Source of the DNA: Lacrimispora saccharolytica | GTDB taxonomy: Bacteria > Bacillota > Clostridia > Lachnospirales > Lachnospiraceae | Length of the DNA: 64,000 bases | Reading direction: 5' to 3' | Assembly (NCBI GenBank): GCA_021531795.1 | Contig: JADYUL010000007.1 | Span: 1 to 64,000 of the forward strand | Part shown: positions 42,884 to 51,701 of the stretch, piece after piece | Position numbering within the stretch: the stretch's first letter is position 1 | Layout of the letters: each line of letters begins with the position of its first letter | Made by a program: the position numbers and the translations under genes | The notes under the pieces: model-generated | Told to the model about the DNA's origin: nothing | What the model saw: the letters and a program-made list of their open reading frames with translations, nothing else | Databases searched by the model: none

Positions 42884-44734
42884 ATGTGCGGAATAGCAGG
42901 TCTTGTTAGTAATAAAGTGAATAGCAGAACCGTCGTTCGTCATATGTGTAAGAAGATGATACACAGGGGACCGGATGGAGAGGATTTGTTCTTTGATGAG
43001 AATACAGGGCTAACACTGGGTCACAGAAGGCTTTCCATTGTGGATCTGTCGGATACAGGTACACAACCTATGATATCTCACAACGGAAGATATGTGATCG
43101 TATACAATGGTGAGATATATAATTCCGATGTGCTTAGAGAAGAACTGGTGTCAGCCGGACTGGTTACTTCATTTAGAGGAACTTCGGATACTGAGGTATT
43201 GCTTGAATGTATTGTTGCATATGGAATGCGAAACGCTCTGATTAAGTGTAAGGGAATGTTCGCCATAGCGCTGTTTGACAGGGAGAACAGAACCTTATCC
43301 CTTGCCAGAGACAGGGTGGGTGAGAAGCCGCTTTATTACGGACATATTAATGGAGACCTCATCTTTGCTTCAGAGCTTAATGCCATTAAGGAATATCCGG
43401 GCTGCAAGCTTAAGATCAGTAAGGAAGCGGTAGATGAATACCTCAGATACAGCTTCGTTCCAACGCCACTGTCTATCTATGAGGGAATCTATAAGCTCAA
43501 CCCCGGTGTTATCAGAACCTTCACATATCCGTATAATGAGTATACGGATGAGGTATACTATGATCTTAAGGATGAATATATCAGGGGACAGAATAACCTC
43601 TTTAAGGGCAGCTACGAGGAGGCTGTAGATGAACTTGACAGAGTACTGAAGGCAGCAGTTAAGAGTGAACTTATGTCTGATGTTCCACTTGGCGCTTTTC
43701 TTTCAGGCGGAATAGACAGTGCGACTATAGTTTCCCTCATGCAGTCAATATCAGATACTCCTGTTAAAACCTTTACCATTGGTTTTGAAGAGAAAGCGTA
43801 TGATGAATCCGAATATGCTGCTGATATTGCAGGGCATTTGGGCACAGATCACACGAGTCTGGTCATCAATGAGAGGAAGCTTGAGAATGTGATCCCACTT
43901 CTTCCAAGCATATATTCGGAACCGTTTGCGGATTCATCAGAGATACCAACCTATCTTGTAAGTAAGCTTGCAAGGAGTAAGGTCACGGTATCCTTAAGCG
44001 GAGATGCCGGAGATGAACTCTTCGCGGGATATAATACATATTGGAAGGTGGCTAATCTGTACAGACAGATTAAACCGGTGCCAAAGATATTTAAGAAGAC
44101 AGTAGGAAGACTTGGAGCAAACAGTAAGGATAATACTCTGTACAGAATGGCTCATTGCCTGCTTGCAGAGGATATTGCCAATCTCCATGAGGCTGTGTGT
44201 TATGATATGACTTATCTTGCGCCAAAGCATGATAGGGAGGATATGCTACTGACATCATCACACACGCCGGAGGATGAGATGATGCTTAGAGATATGCTTA
44301 GGTATCATCCGGATGATATTCTGGTTAAGGTGGACAGAGCAGGAATGGCAGTTTCGCTTGAAAACAGAGTGCCTATGCTTGATAAGGATGTGTTATCTTT
44401 CTCATTCTCTCTTCCGCTTGAATATAAACTTATGACAGAAGGCGATAAGATAATATCTAAGAGAATCCTTAAAGATGTATTATACAGATATGTCCCTAAG
44501 GAGATGATGGAGAGACCAAAGAAGGGCTTTTCGGTACCACTTGAGAGGTGGTTATCTACAGGAGAGATTCACAAGTGGGCATGGGATATTCTGACAGGCA
44601 GCAGACTGGTTCGTGACGGTATTCTTGACAGGAGCTATGTGGATGCCATAATACATTCCTTTGAGGCAAAGAGGGTAAATAAGACGCTGCTTTGGAATTT
44701 AATAGTGCTGGAGCAGTGGTATAGAGCGAATTAA
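42884..44734 (+). CDS. AsnB-type glutamine-dependent amidotransferase
   Basis: This full-length 616-residue protein has an N-terminal class II glutaminase domain starting at the catalytic cysteine (MCGIAG) and a C-terminal synthetase domain with the PP-loop 'LSGGIDSATIVSLM' and 'ENRVPMLDKDVLSFS'. Asparagine synthetases make asparagine, but close copies in O-antigen and capsule loci (WbpS-like) amidate sugar uronic acids, for example GalNAcA to its amide. The UDP-HexNAc 6-dehydrogenase at 49.1 kb can supply such a carboxylate, which favours the glycan role. Zero-gap junction with the upstream membrane protein indicates coupling. The housekeeping role cannot be excluded by sequence alone. Confidence 0.9.
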   Translation: MCGIAGLVSNKVNSRTVVRHMCKKMIHRGPDGEDLFFDENTGLTLGHRRLSIVDLSDTGTQPMISHNGRYVIVYNGEIYNSDVLREELVSAGLVTSFRGTSDTEVLLECIVAYGMRNALIKCKGMFAIALFDRENRTLSLARDRVGEKPLYYGHINGDLIFASELNAIKEYPGCKLKISKEAVDEYLRYSFVPTPLSIYEGIYKLNPGVIRTFTYPYNEYTDEVYYDLKDEYIRGQNNLFKGSYEEAVDELDRVLKAAVKSELMSDVPLGAFLSGGIDSATIVSLMQSISDTPVKTFTIGFEEKAYDESEYAADIAGHLGTDHTSLVINERKLENVIPLLPSIYSEPFADSSEIPTYLVSKLARSKVTVSLSGDAGDELFAGYNTYWKVANLYRQIKPVPKIFKKTVGRLGANSKDNTLYRMAHCLLAEDIANLHEAVCYDMTYLAPKHDREDMLLTSSHTPEDEMMLRDMLRYHPDDILVKVDRAGMAVSLENRVPMLDKDVLSFSFSLPLEYKLMTEGDKIISKRILKDVLYRYVPKEMMERPKKGFSVPLERWLSTGEIHKWAWDILTGSRLVRDGILDRSYVDAIIHSFEAKRVNKTLLWNLIVLEQWYRAN

Positions 44735-44749
44735 GACGGAGTATTCCTT

Positions 44750-47233
44750 GTGAATAAGAAGATTACAATAAGCAATGTAATAAAATATATAATTTGTGCA
44801 ATTGCAGCTATACTGATATTGTCAGTATGGCCGCTTAAGCTGATTACAAGATCATACAGCTCTGTAAGTAATGTTAGTGATGTTGTGGCGTCGGGAGAAT
44901 GTAACGAGGAAACCAATGTAGCTCAGCTTATTATTTCTGATGGGGACAGAATAGAATCTGTGGATGTTTATGTCCTAAGTGATATATCTGATACAGATGT
45001 AAAGTTTGTGTTATACGATGCCAATCTCGAATCAATATATTCAAGAGTAGTTGAAGTGTCAGACTTTGAGGCACCGGGATATCTCCATGTGCCCATGAAT
45101 CTCAGGGTGGACAGGGGCATGGCATATGTTTATTCACTGTATTCCGAGGAAGGAACGGTGGTGCTTGGACTTGAGGATCATATGAGGACCTCTAACTCGT
45201 CCTCACTTGCCATGACCTACGGAGGTGTGGAGGATGCTGAGCATAATGTCATATCTTTGATTAATTATGATATATACTTCACCTGGTGGCAGATAGTTCT
45301 TATTGATGTGCTTATTGCAGGCATTGCTCTGTTATTAATAATTGTAACCAAGAGACTGATCGGAACCAGATTCGCTGATAAGGAATACAAGATTCAGACT
45401 GTTCTCAGGTGGGTATTTAATCCGATCATTGTGATAATATCTGTTCTTCTCTTGTGGCAGATATTCCCACGTATGATATACAGTGATAAGGTGATAAATG
45501 TCATCTTCTGGTCTGTCGGTGTGCTAATGGCCTCCGGGTTGGCATTGTATATGCTGAATTACAGGCGGAGTGACGATGAACCTATAGAGATAATAGTGTA
45601 TATTAGGGAACACCCGCAGCAATGCCTTACAGTAATAGCAATTGCGAATGTACTGTGGTACTGCTTCGAGTATATGAATGGTCTGTATGATATTCATCAT
45701 GCATATGCAGCCAGACGTGTGCTCATATGGTTTGGGATTATGCTGATCACAACCTTTGATAAGAAGGAAGTGATTAATATTTTTAACCTGATATGGGCTC
45801 CGGTTGGCGCAGTTATATCTTACCTGGTATATAAGCCTTGGATTGGTACAGGGGAAACGGAGCTCACATATAAGCTTACAGCTGTTGTAATCTTTATAGG
45901 TGGATTTGTTCTCATCAATGTGTTCAATACTGTTTTAAGAATTATTAAAGATAAATTTGCAGTGATGACAAAACCTCTTATTAACGTGGCTTATTGTTGT
46001 GCGACAATACTGTTCTTCGCTGCAATATGTATACTGGCCAACACGAGGTGGGAGCCTATATACATGACAGTGCTTGTGGCACTTCTGCTACTAAGACTCA
46101 GTGTATGGAAGGATGGAGTTTATTGGCTTAATATCCTGTGCAACGGTATCATCCTAAACTTCATCTACATGATGGTATTCTCTCTTCTCCACAGACCATA
46201 CTATGGATATATATATCACAGGTATAATATGTGTTATCTTACCGTTACAATGACGGCGACACATCTGACACTGTGCCTGGCAGCAATAACATATAAACTG
46301 GTGGTTTGCTCTATTAAGACTAAGGATGTTAGGAAACTCCTGCCATGGATGGCTCTGTATGGAATCATAGCCGATTACCAGATTATGACCATGTCAAGGA
46401 CGGGATATATATCGGTGATTGCGATGACCATCGTGATTCTCATAGTGGTGGCAGCAGGTCATACACATAAGGGTGAACGGATATATGGGACATGCAAGAA
46501 AACAGTGCTGATGATTGTGTCAGTTCTCGCGCTTTTTCCAGTTACCTTTACCTTCACAAGAATCATTCCTCCACTTGTGGACGACCCTGTGATATATGAG
46601 TATGAGCCGTGCATGGTTACTATATATAAGGGGGCGCCCGCGGACCAGGAATACTATATGGACCTGCCAAGGTTTAAGGATGTATTCTTAAGCAAGGTGT
46701 TCGGTATCGGTGACGCGTCAGCGATGATTGATGATATTATTATTCCGGATGATGAGATTGGATATATAGAGAATTATATGCTTTTGGCATCGGCATCAGA
46801 TGCGGATATGGGTGATATAGAGGCTCTGGAGGAGTCAAGGGAGATGTCAAACGGAAGGTTTGACATATTTAGGAGTTATCTGGAACAGTCTAACCTCTGG
46901 GGACATGATGAGATGGGGGCTATACTTAAGGATGGTTCGGTTGCAACCCATGCTCATAATATCTATATTCAGGCAATATATGACCATGGATGGGTATTTG
47001 GTGTGTACTTTATTCTCTTTTTGGCGTATACTTGGGGATTAGGGGTATATGTTGCATATAGAGATAAGGATTGTAGCCTGCTTCTCATACCCACTCTTGT
47101 GACCGGGTTCATGGTAGCAGGTCTGGTGGAATGGATATTCCATCCATGCAATCCTTATGCTATGTCAATCTTAATGATAATACCTGCTCTTATACTGCAT
47201 AGAACAGAGAAACTTAATGAAGAAAATTGTTAA
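44750..47233 (+). CDS. O-antigen ligase/polymerase-like protein with N-terminal ectodomain (GTG start)
   Basis: The 827-residue protein begins with one helix (about 12-30), then an extracytoplasmic beta-rich stretch of about 150 residues, then twelve or so membrane helices. Near the C-terminus a long loop leads to 'ATHAHNIYIQAIYDHGWVFG', the hallmark of the Wzy_C/WaaL family that polymerises or ligates undecaprenyl-linked glycans. 'MTMSRTGYIS' is the upstream arginine motif. The length is well above the 400-450 usual for the family because of the ectodomain and the loop. GGAG about 8 bases before the GTG supports that start. It overlaps the next gene by 17 bases. Confidence 0.8.
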   Translation: MNKKITISNVIKYIICAIAAILILSVWPLKLITRSYSSVSNVSDVVASGECNEETNVAQLIISDGDRIESVDVYVLSDISDTDVKFVLYDANLESIYSRVVEVSDFEAPGYLHVPMNLRVDRGMAYVYSLYSEEGTVVLGLEDHMRTSNSSSLAMTYGGVEDAEHNVISLINYDIYFTWWQIVLIDVLIAGIALLLIIVTKRLIGTRFADKEYKIQTVLRWVFNPIIVIISVLLLWQIFPRMIYSDKVINVIFWSVGVLMASGLALYMLNYRRSDDEPIEIIVYIREHPQQCLTVIAIANVLWYCFEYMNGLYDIHHAYAARRVLIWFGIMLITTFDKKEVINIFNLIWAPVGAVISYLVYKPWIGTGETELTYKLTAVVIFIGGFVLINVFNTVLRIIKDKFAVMTKPLINVAYCCATILFFAAICILANTRWEPIYMTVLVALLLLRLSVWKDGVYWLNILCNGIILNFIYMMVFSLLHRPYYGYIYHRYNMCYLTVTMTATHLTLCLAAITYKLVVCSIKTKDVRKLLPWMALYGIIADYQIMTMSRTGYISVIAMTIVILIVVAAGHTHKGERIYGTCKKTVLMIVSVLALFPVTFTFTRIIPPLVDDPVIYEYEPCMVTIYKGAPADQEYYMDLPRFKDVFLSKVFGIGDASAMIDDIIIPDDEIGYIENYMLLASASDADMGDIEALEESREMSNGRFDIFRSYLEQSNLWGHDEMGAILKDGSVATHAHNIYIQAIYDHGWVFGVYFILFLAYTWGLGVYVAYRDKDCSLLLIPTLVTGFMVAGLVEWIFHPCNPYAMSILMIIPALILHRTEKLNEENC

Positions 47234-49076
47234 TTATAAGCTCTTCTACAGAAGAGCATGCTTAATTATATATGATATCGCCAGTGTGCTTATTGCAAGC
47301 TTTCTTGCCATAGCCATGAGGTATGAATTCAATCTGAATGATATCCCCGGATATTTCCTGGATACGATCATCAGATTTCTGCCGTTTAATCTGGTGATTA
47401 CGATCATAATATTCTATCTGTTTAAGCTCTATAACAGCCTGTGGGCCTTCGCCGGAGAGAATGAGCTTCAGAATATTATAGTGGCGTCCATGATATCTAC
47501 GGCTGTAAACGGCGTAGGTCTTTTCATAGTGCGCGTAGAAGAAAGACCGGTTCCTAACAGCTACTACTTCATGTATGGATTTATTCTGATCACTATGGTA
47601 TTTGTGAGCAGGTTCTCCTATAGGTTTATCAGGAGTAGGAAGCATAAGCACCAGAACCGGAACAATGCCATCAATGTTATGATAATCGGTGCAGGAGATG
47701 CCGGTAATTCCATTATCAAGGAGATTGCGACCAGTAATTTCTCTACTATGAATGTGGCCTGCATAATAGATGATGATAAGCTTAAATGGGGAAGCTATAT
47801 TCAGGGCGTCAAGGTTGAAGGCGGCAGAGATAAGATAATAGAATGTGTAGACAGTCACAATATTGATGAGATATTCGTGGCAATTCCGTCTGCATCAAGA
47901 CAGACTGTTAAGGAGATCCTTGATATATGTAAGGAGACTGAGTGTAAGCTTAGGTCTCTGCCCGGAATATACCAGCTTGTGAATGGCGAGGTAAGTGTAT
48001 CCAAGCTAAGGGATGTAGAGGTTGAAGACCTGCTTGGCAGGGATCCGATACAGGTCGATATTGATTCAATATTAGGTTATGTGCAAAATAAAGTTGTACT
48101 GGTAACCGGTGGTGGCGGTTCTATTGGTAGTGAGCTCTGCAGGCAGATAGCGGGACATAGGCCAAAGCAGTTAATCATAGTGGATATATATGAGAACAGT
48201 GCCTATGAGATACAGCAGGAACTTCTACACAGATATCCTAAGCTTGATCTGGTGGTACTGATTGCGTCTGTCAGGAACACTAACAGGATGAATAATATTT
48301 TCGAGACCTACAGACCAAACATTGTATACCATGCTGCAGCACATAAACACGTGCCTCTCATGGAGACCAGTCCGAATGAAGCAATCAAGAATAATGTATT
48401 CGGTACCTGGAAGACTGCACAGGCAGCAGCCTACTACGGTGTTAAGAAGTTCGTAATGATCAGTACGGATAAGGCTGTTAATCCTACGAATATCATGGGA
48501 GCCAGCAAGAGAATCTGTGAGATGATAATTCAGACCTTCAACAGGCACTATGATACGGAATTCGTAGCGGTAAGGTTTGGTAATGTATTGGGTAGTAACG
48601 GTTCGGTAATACCGCTCTTTAAGAAGCAGATAGAGCAGGGAGGACCGGTAACGGTTACACATCCTGATATAATAAGATATTTTATGACAATACCGGAGGC
48701 GGTATCTCTGGTGCTTCAGGCAGGAGCCTACGCCAAGGGCGGTGAGATATTCGTCCTTGATATGGGTGAGCCTGTGAAGATATTGGATCTTGCGAAGAAT
48801 CTTATCAGACTGTCGGGTTATAAGGTTGATGAGGACATAAAGATTGAGTTCACAGGTCTTCGTCCCGGTGAGAAGCTGTATGAGGAACTCTTAATGGATG
48901 AGGAAGGGCTTCAGGATACGGCCAATAGGATGATACATATAGGTAAGCCTATTGAGATAGATGAGATGAAGTTCTTTGCTCAGCTTAAGGTACTTAAGGA
49001 AGAGAGCAAGAATGAATGTGCCGATGTCAGGGAGCTAATCCATGAGATAGTACCGACGTATAGGATACCGGAATAA
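47217..49076 (+). CDS. PglF/WbpM-type UDP-GlcNAc 4,6-dehydratase
   Basis: This 619-residue membrane protein has four helices (residues about 10-140), a CoA-binding-like Rossmann domain (about 145-280) and a C-terminal SDR domain. The latter shows 'VTGGGGSIGSELCRQI', 'HAAAHKHVPLME', 'STDKAVNPTNIMGASKR' and 'RFGNVLGSNGSVIP'. As in PglF/WbpM/CapD, methionine replaces the usual SDR tyrosine before GASK. The product is a UDP-4-keto-6-deoxy-HexNAc, the substrate for the DegT aminotransferase at 28.9 kb. The start overlaps the end of the ligase-like gene. Full length and all motifs are present, so it should be active. Confidence 0.92.
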   Translation: MKKIVNYKLFYRRACLIIYDIASVLIASFLAIAMRYEFNLNDIPGYFLDTIIRFLPFNLVITIIIFYLFKLYNSLWAFAGENELQNIIVASMISTAVNGVGLFIVRVEERPVPNSYYFMYGFILITMVFVSRFSYRFIRSRKHKHQNRNNAINVMIIGAGDAGNSIIKEIATSNFSTMNVACIIDDDKLKWGSYIQGVKVEGGRDKIIECVDSHNIDEIFVAIPSASRQTVKEILDICKETECKLRSLPGIYQLVNGEVSVSKLRDVEVEDLLGRDPIQVDIDSILGYVQNKVVLVTGGGGSIGSELCRQIAGHRPKQLIIVDIYENSAYEIQQELLHRYPKLDLVVLIASVRNTNRMNNIFETYRPNIVYHAAAHKHVPLMETSPNEAIKNNVFGTWKTAQAAAYYGVKKFVMISTDKAVNPTNIMGASKRICEMIIQTFNRHYDTEFVAVRFGNVLGSNGSVIPLFKKQIEQGGPVTVTHPDIIRYFMTIPEAVSLVLQAGAYAKGGEIFVLDMGEPVKILDLAKNLIRLSGYKVDEDIKIEFTGLRPGEKLYEELLMDEEGLQDTANRMIHIGKPIEIDEMKFFAQLKVLKEESKNECADVRELIHEIVPTYRIPE

Positions 49077-49089
49077 GAAGGAAAACAGT

Positions 49090-50406
49090 ATGAGCTTGTA
49101 TGAGAAGATTGTAAGTGGTGAAGAAAAAATTGCTTTAGTGGGACTTGGATACGTGGGTATGCCCATAGCCGTAGCTTTTGCTAAGAAGGTTAAGGTTATC
49201 GGTTATGACCTTAATTCAGAGAAGATAAGATTGTATAAAGATGGAATCGATCCGACCAATGAAGTGGGCAATGAGGTGATAAAGAATACCAAGGTCGAGT
49301 TTACTTCAGACGAAAGCAGGTTGAGAGAAGCGAAATTCCATATTGTTGCAGTGCCGACTCCTGTTAACTCCGACCATACACCTGACCTGTCTCCTGTTGA
49401 GGGGGCAAGCAGAATCTTAGGAAGAAATCTGACTAAGGGCTCAATAGTGGTATTCGAGTCAACTGTATATCCTGGTGTTACAGAGGATGTATGTGTACCT
49501 ATCCTCGAAGCAGAGTCGGGACTAAAGTGTGGAGTGGACTTTAAGATCGGTTATTCACCTGAGAGAATAAATCCCGGTGATAAGGTTCACAGACTTGAGA
49601 CGATAACTAAAATTGTGTCAGGTATGGATGCTGAGACATTGGATGAGGTAGCACATGTATATGAACTTGTCGTTGAAGCAGGTGTTCACAGAGCTGAGTC
49701 CATCAAGGTGGCGGAGGCAGCTAAGGTAATTGAAAATTCCCAGAGGGATATCAATATTGCCTTCATGAATGAATTATCCATTATCTTTGACAAGATGGGA
49801 ATTGATACATTAGAGGTACTGAAGGCAGCGGGAACCAAGTGGAATTTCTTAAACTTCCGCCCGGGACTGGTGGGAGGCCACTGTATTGGAGTAGACCCGT
49901 ATTATCTGACTTATAAGGCCGAGCAGCTGGGATATCACAGTCAGATCATTCTCTCAGGCAGAAGAATAAATGATGATATGGGTAAGTATGTGGCTGAATC
50001 TGTGGTAAAGAAGCTAATATCTGCGGACCTTCCTGTTAAGGGAGCTAAGGTGGCAATACTGGGCTTCACCTTCAAGGAGAACTGTCCTGATACCAGGAAT
50101 ACCAAGGTAATAGATATATATAATGAACTTGGAGAATATGGTATAGTCCCTATTGTCGTAGATGATACAGCAGATGCAAGTGAAGCTAAGAGACTGTATG
50201 GGATAGAATTCAAAACCATGGCAGATGTTAAGGATATGGATGCCGTAATTCTTGCTGTGGCACATGACAATCTTAAGGGAATCAGCAAGGATACAATGGA
50301 TTCATTATATAATCCAAATAATAAGTCAAGGATACTTGCGGATATCAAGGGAATACTAAACAAATCAGAATATACCGATACAGATTACATATATTGGAGA
50401 TTGTAA
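49090..50406 (+). CDS. UDP-N-acetylhexosamine 6-dehydrogenase (WbpO/TviB-like)
   Basis: This 438-residue enzyme of the UDP-glucose/GDP-mannose dehydrogenase family shows 'LVGLGYVGMPIAVAFAKK' for NAD, 'VAVPTPV', 'ESTVYPGVTE', 'YSPERINPGD' and the catalytic cysteine in 'GGHCIGVDPYYLTYKA' (C265). The ERINPGD wording fits the UDP-GlcNAc/GalNAc group rather than UDP-glucose dehydrogenase. It oxidises C6 to give UDP-HexNAc uronic acid. Combined with the WbpP-like epimerase this is the TviB/TviC route to UDP-GalNAcA. The carboxylate is then a target for the AsnB-type enzyme and the ATP-grasp ligases. It starts 13 bases after the dehydratase stop. Confidence 0.9.
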   Translation: MSLYEKIVSGEEKIALVGLGYVGMPIAVAFAKKVKVIGYDLNSEKIRLYKDGIDPTNEVGNEVIKNTKVEFTSDESRLREAKFHIVAVPTPVNSDHTPDLSPVEGASRILGRNLTKGSIVVFESTVYPGVTEDVCVPILEAESGLKCGVDFKIGYSPERINPGDKVHRLETITKIVSGMDAETLDEVAHVYELVVEAGVHRAESIKVAEAAKVIENSQRDINIAFMNELSIIFDKMGIDTLEVLKAAGTKWNFLNFRPGLVGGHCIGVDPYYLTYKAEQLGYHSQIILSGRRINDDMGKYVAESVVKKLISADLPVKGAKVAILGFTFKENCPDTRNTKVIDIYNELGEYGIVPIVVDDTADASEAKRLYGIEFKTMADVKDMDAVILAVAHDNLKGISKDTMDSLYNPNNKSRILADIKGILNKSEYTDTDYIYWRL

Positions 50407-50431
50407 GATTAATAATATATTAATAAAGACA

Positions 50432-50460
50432 TTTACAATTATTCCTAATATGGGTATATC
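50432..50460 (+). promoter_or_regulatory. weak promoter candidate before GDSL gene
   Basis: TTTACA (50432-50437), 17 bases, and TATATC (50455-50460) are a modest match to a sigma-A promoter in the 86-base gap. A strong AGAGGAGG ribosome site follows before the ATG at 50493. No terminator is seen for the preceding gene, so read-through is equally possible. Confidence 0.25.
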
Positions 50461-50492
50461 CTTGTCAGTAGTTAACAGAGGAGGATATTGTT

Positions 50493-51698
50493 ATGAAAAA
50501 ATCTAATTCGGGGGAGATAATAGTAAGAATTCTATGCTTTGCACTCGGTGTACTGCTTACAGTAAGTGCGGTATTAATTAGAGACAGATTCTTCACAGGT
50601 GCTAAGAACAGTGTGGAGTCTGAGGTGACGGATACGGAGGTAACTGAAGAAAAACAGGAAGAGGTTAAGAAGGTGGAAGCCGTAATCAGTCCCATAGCAC
50701 TCATTGATGATGAGAATACTATCGGAGACAGTCATGTGGAGGTGGCTGAGCTTGAGAAGTATGAAGAGGAGGTTACTCAGAAGCTTGCAGAGCTTAAGGA
50801 TCAGCCTGTGCTAACGGAAAATGATGATGTAAGTAATTCAGATATTTTAGCAAGTAATATGAACGGAAAGAAGTCAAAGCTTAACTGGAAACCATACTAT
50901 ACAGCATATAGTAAGGATAACAAGGTATCTCTGGAAGAGAGACAGGCGAGCCGTTCATCATATGAAGAGACTCTCGCTGTCAATGCCTTCGACAAGAAGG
51001 TAATCGAAGAAAGTAAGATTAACTTTAACGGTGTCAAGATCACCATTATGGGTGACAGCCTGACAGCTGCGAGCAATATGACAGATGAGGATGCTGCAAA
51101 ATATAACTATCCTAAGATATTGTCTGACATCCTGGGATGTGAAGTGGTTAATATGGGAATAGGCGGTTCTACTGTCAGTAGCTGCGCCAATAATGATCCT
51201 ATGATTAAGAGATGGCAGAGTATACCGGAGGATAGTGATATTGTTATTATTTTCGGCGGAACCAATGACTGTCTGTTCGAGAACAAGTGGCAGTATGGCA
51301 ACTTAGAATATGATCTTAGGATGAATGAGAATACCTTCTGTGGAGATCTGGATTCTATGTGTTCAGGTATGAAATGGAAGTTCCATGATAATATTGCTGA
51401 CAGATATGTCAGAATGATATATATCAATCCGCCCTCAACCATTCTTAATGATGGAGTTGTTGCAGTGGATCCGGGCAATATGGTACCACAGTCAGAATTT
51501 GCCAAGGCTATTAATGAGATAGCTCCCAATTATGGATTTGATGTAATAGACTTCTATAATACCAATATTCTGAATTCCCATGATTATGATATAAATAGGG
51601 AGTTCATGCCGGATGGTGTTCATGGCAACGTTGCGGGATATCAGATTATGGCGGAGCATATAGCCAGTGAAATAATACAGATGATTGAACAGGATTAA
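50493..51698 (+). CDS. membrane-anchored SGNH/GDSL hydrolase
   Basis: The 401-residue protein has an N-terminal anchor (residues about 10-28), a Lys/Glu-rich linker to about residue 175, then a GDSL domain. 'ITIMGDSLTAAS' holds the serine (block I), 'GIGGSTV' block II, 'IFGGTNDCL' block III, and 'PDGVHGNVAGYQIM' the D-x-x-H block V. It is likely an esterase or acyltransferase acting on surface carbohydrate outside the cell. Four bases after its stop begins the third MBOAT gene, so it may add to, or edit, the acyl groups of that pair. AGAGGAGG gives a strong ribosome site. Confidence 0.83.
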   Translation: MKKSNSGEIIVRILCFALGVLLTVSAVLIRDRFFTGAKNSVESEVTDTEVTEEKQEEVKKVEAVISPIALIDDENTIGDSHVEVAELEKYEEEVTQKLAELKDQPVLTENDDVSNSDILASNMNGKKSKLNWKPYYTAYSKDNKVSLEERQASRSSYEETLAVNAFDKKVIEESKINFNGVKITIMGDSLTAASNMTDEDAAKYNYPKILSDILGCEVVNMGIGGSTVSSCANNDPMIKRWQSIPEDSDIVIIFGGTNDCLFENKWQYGNLEYDLRMNENTFCGDLDSMCSGMKWKFHDNIADRYVRMIYINPPSTILNDGVVAVDPGNMVPQSEFAKAINEIAPNYGFDVIDFYNTNILNSHDYDINREFMPDGVHGNVAGYQIMAEHIASEIIQMIEQD

Positions 51699-51701
51699 GA
51701 T

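Noticed and set aside
42884-44734. AsnB-type gene as plain asparagine synthetase
   Set aside because: It is fused by a zero-base junction to a glycan membrane protein and lies in a locus making uronic acids. I kept amidation of a sugar as the better reading but could not exclude asparagine synthesis.
47262-47858. 198-codon minus-strand frame
   Set aside because: It is antisense to the 4,6-dehydratase gene and has no motif or ribosome site.
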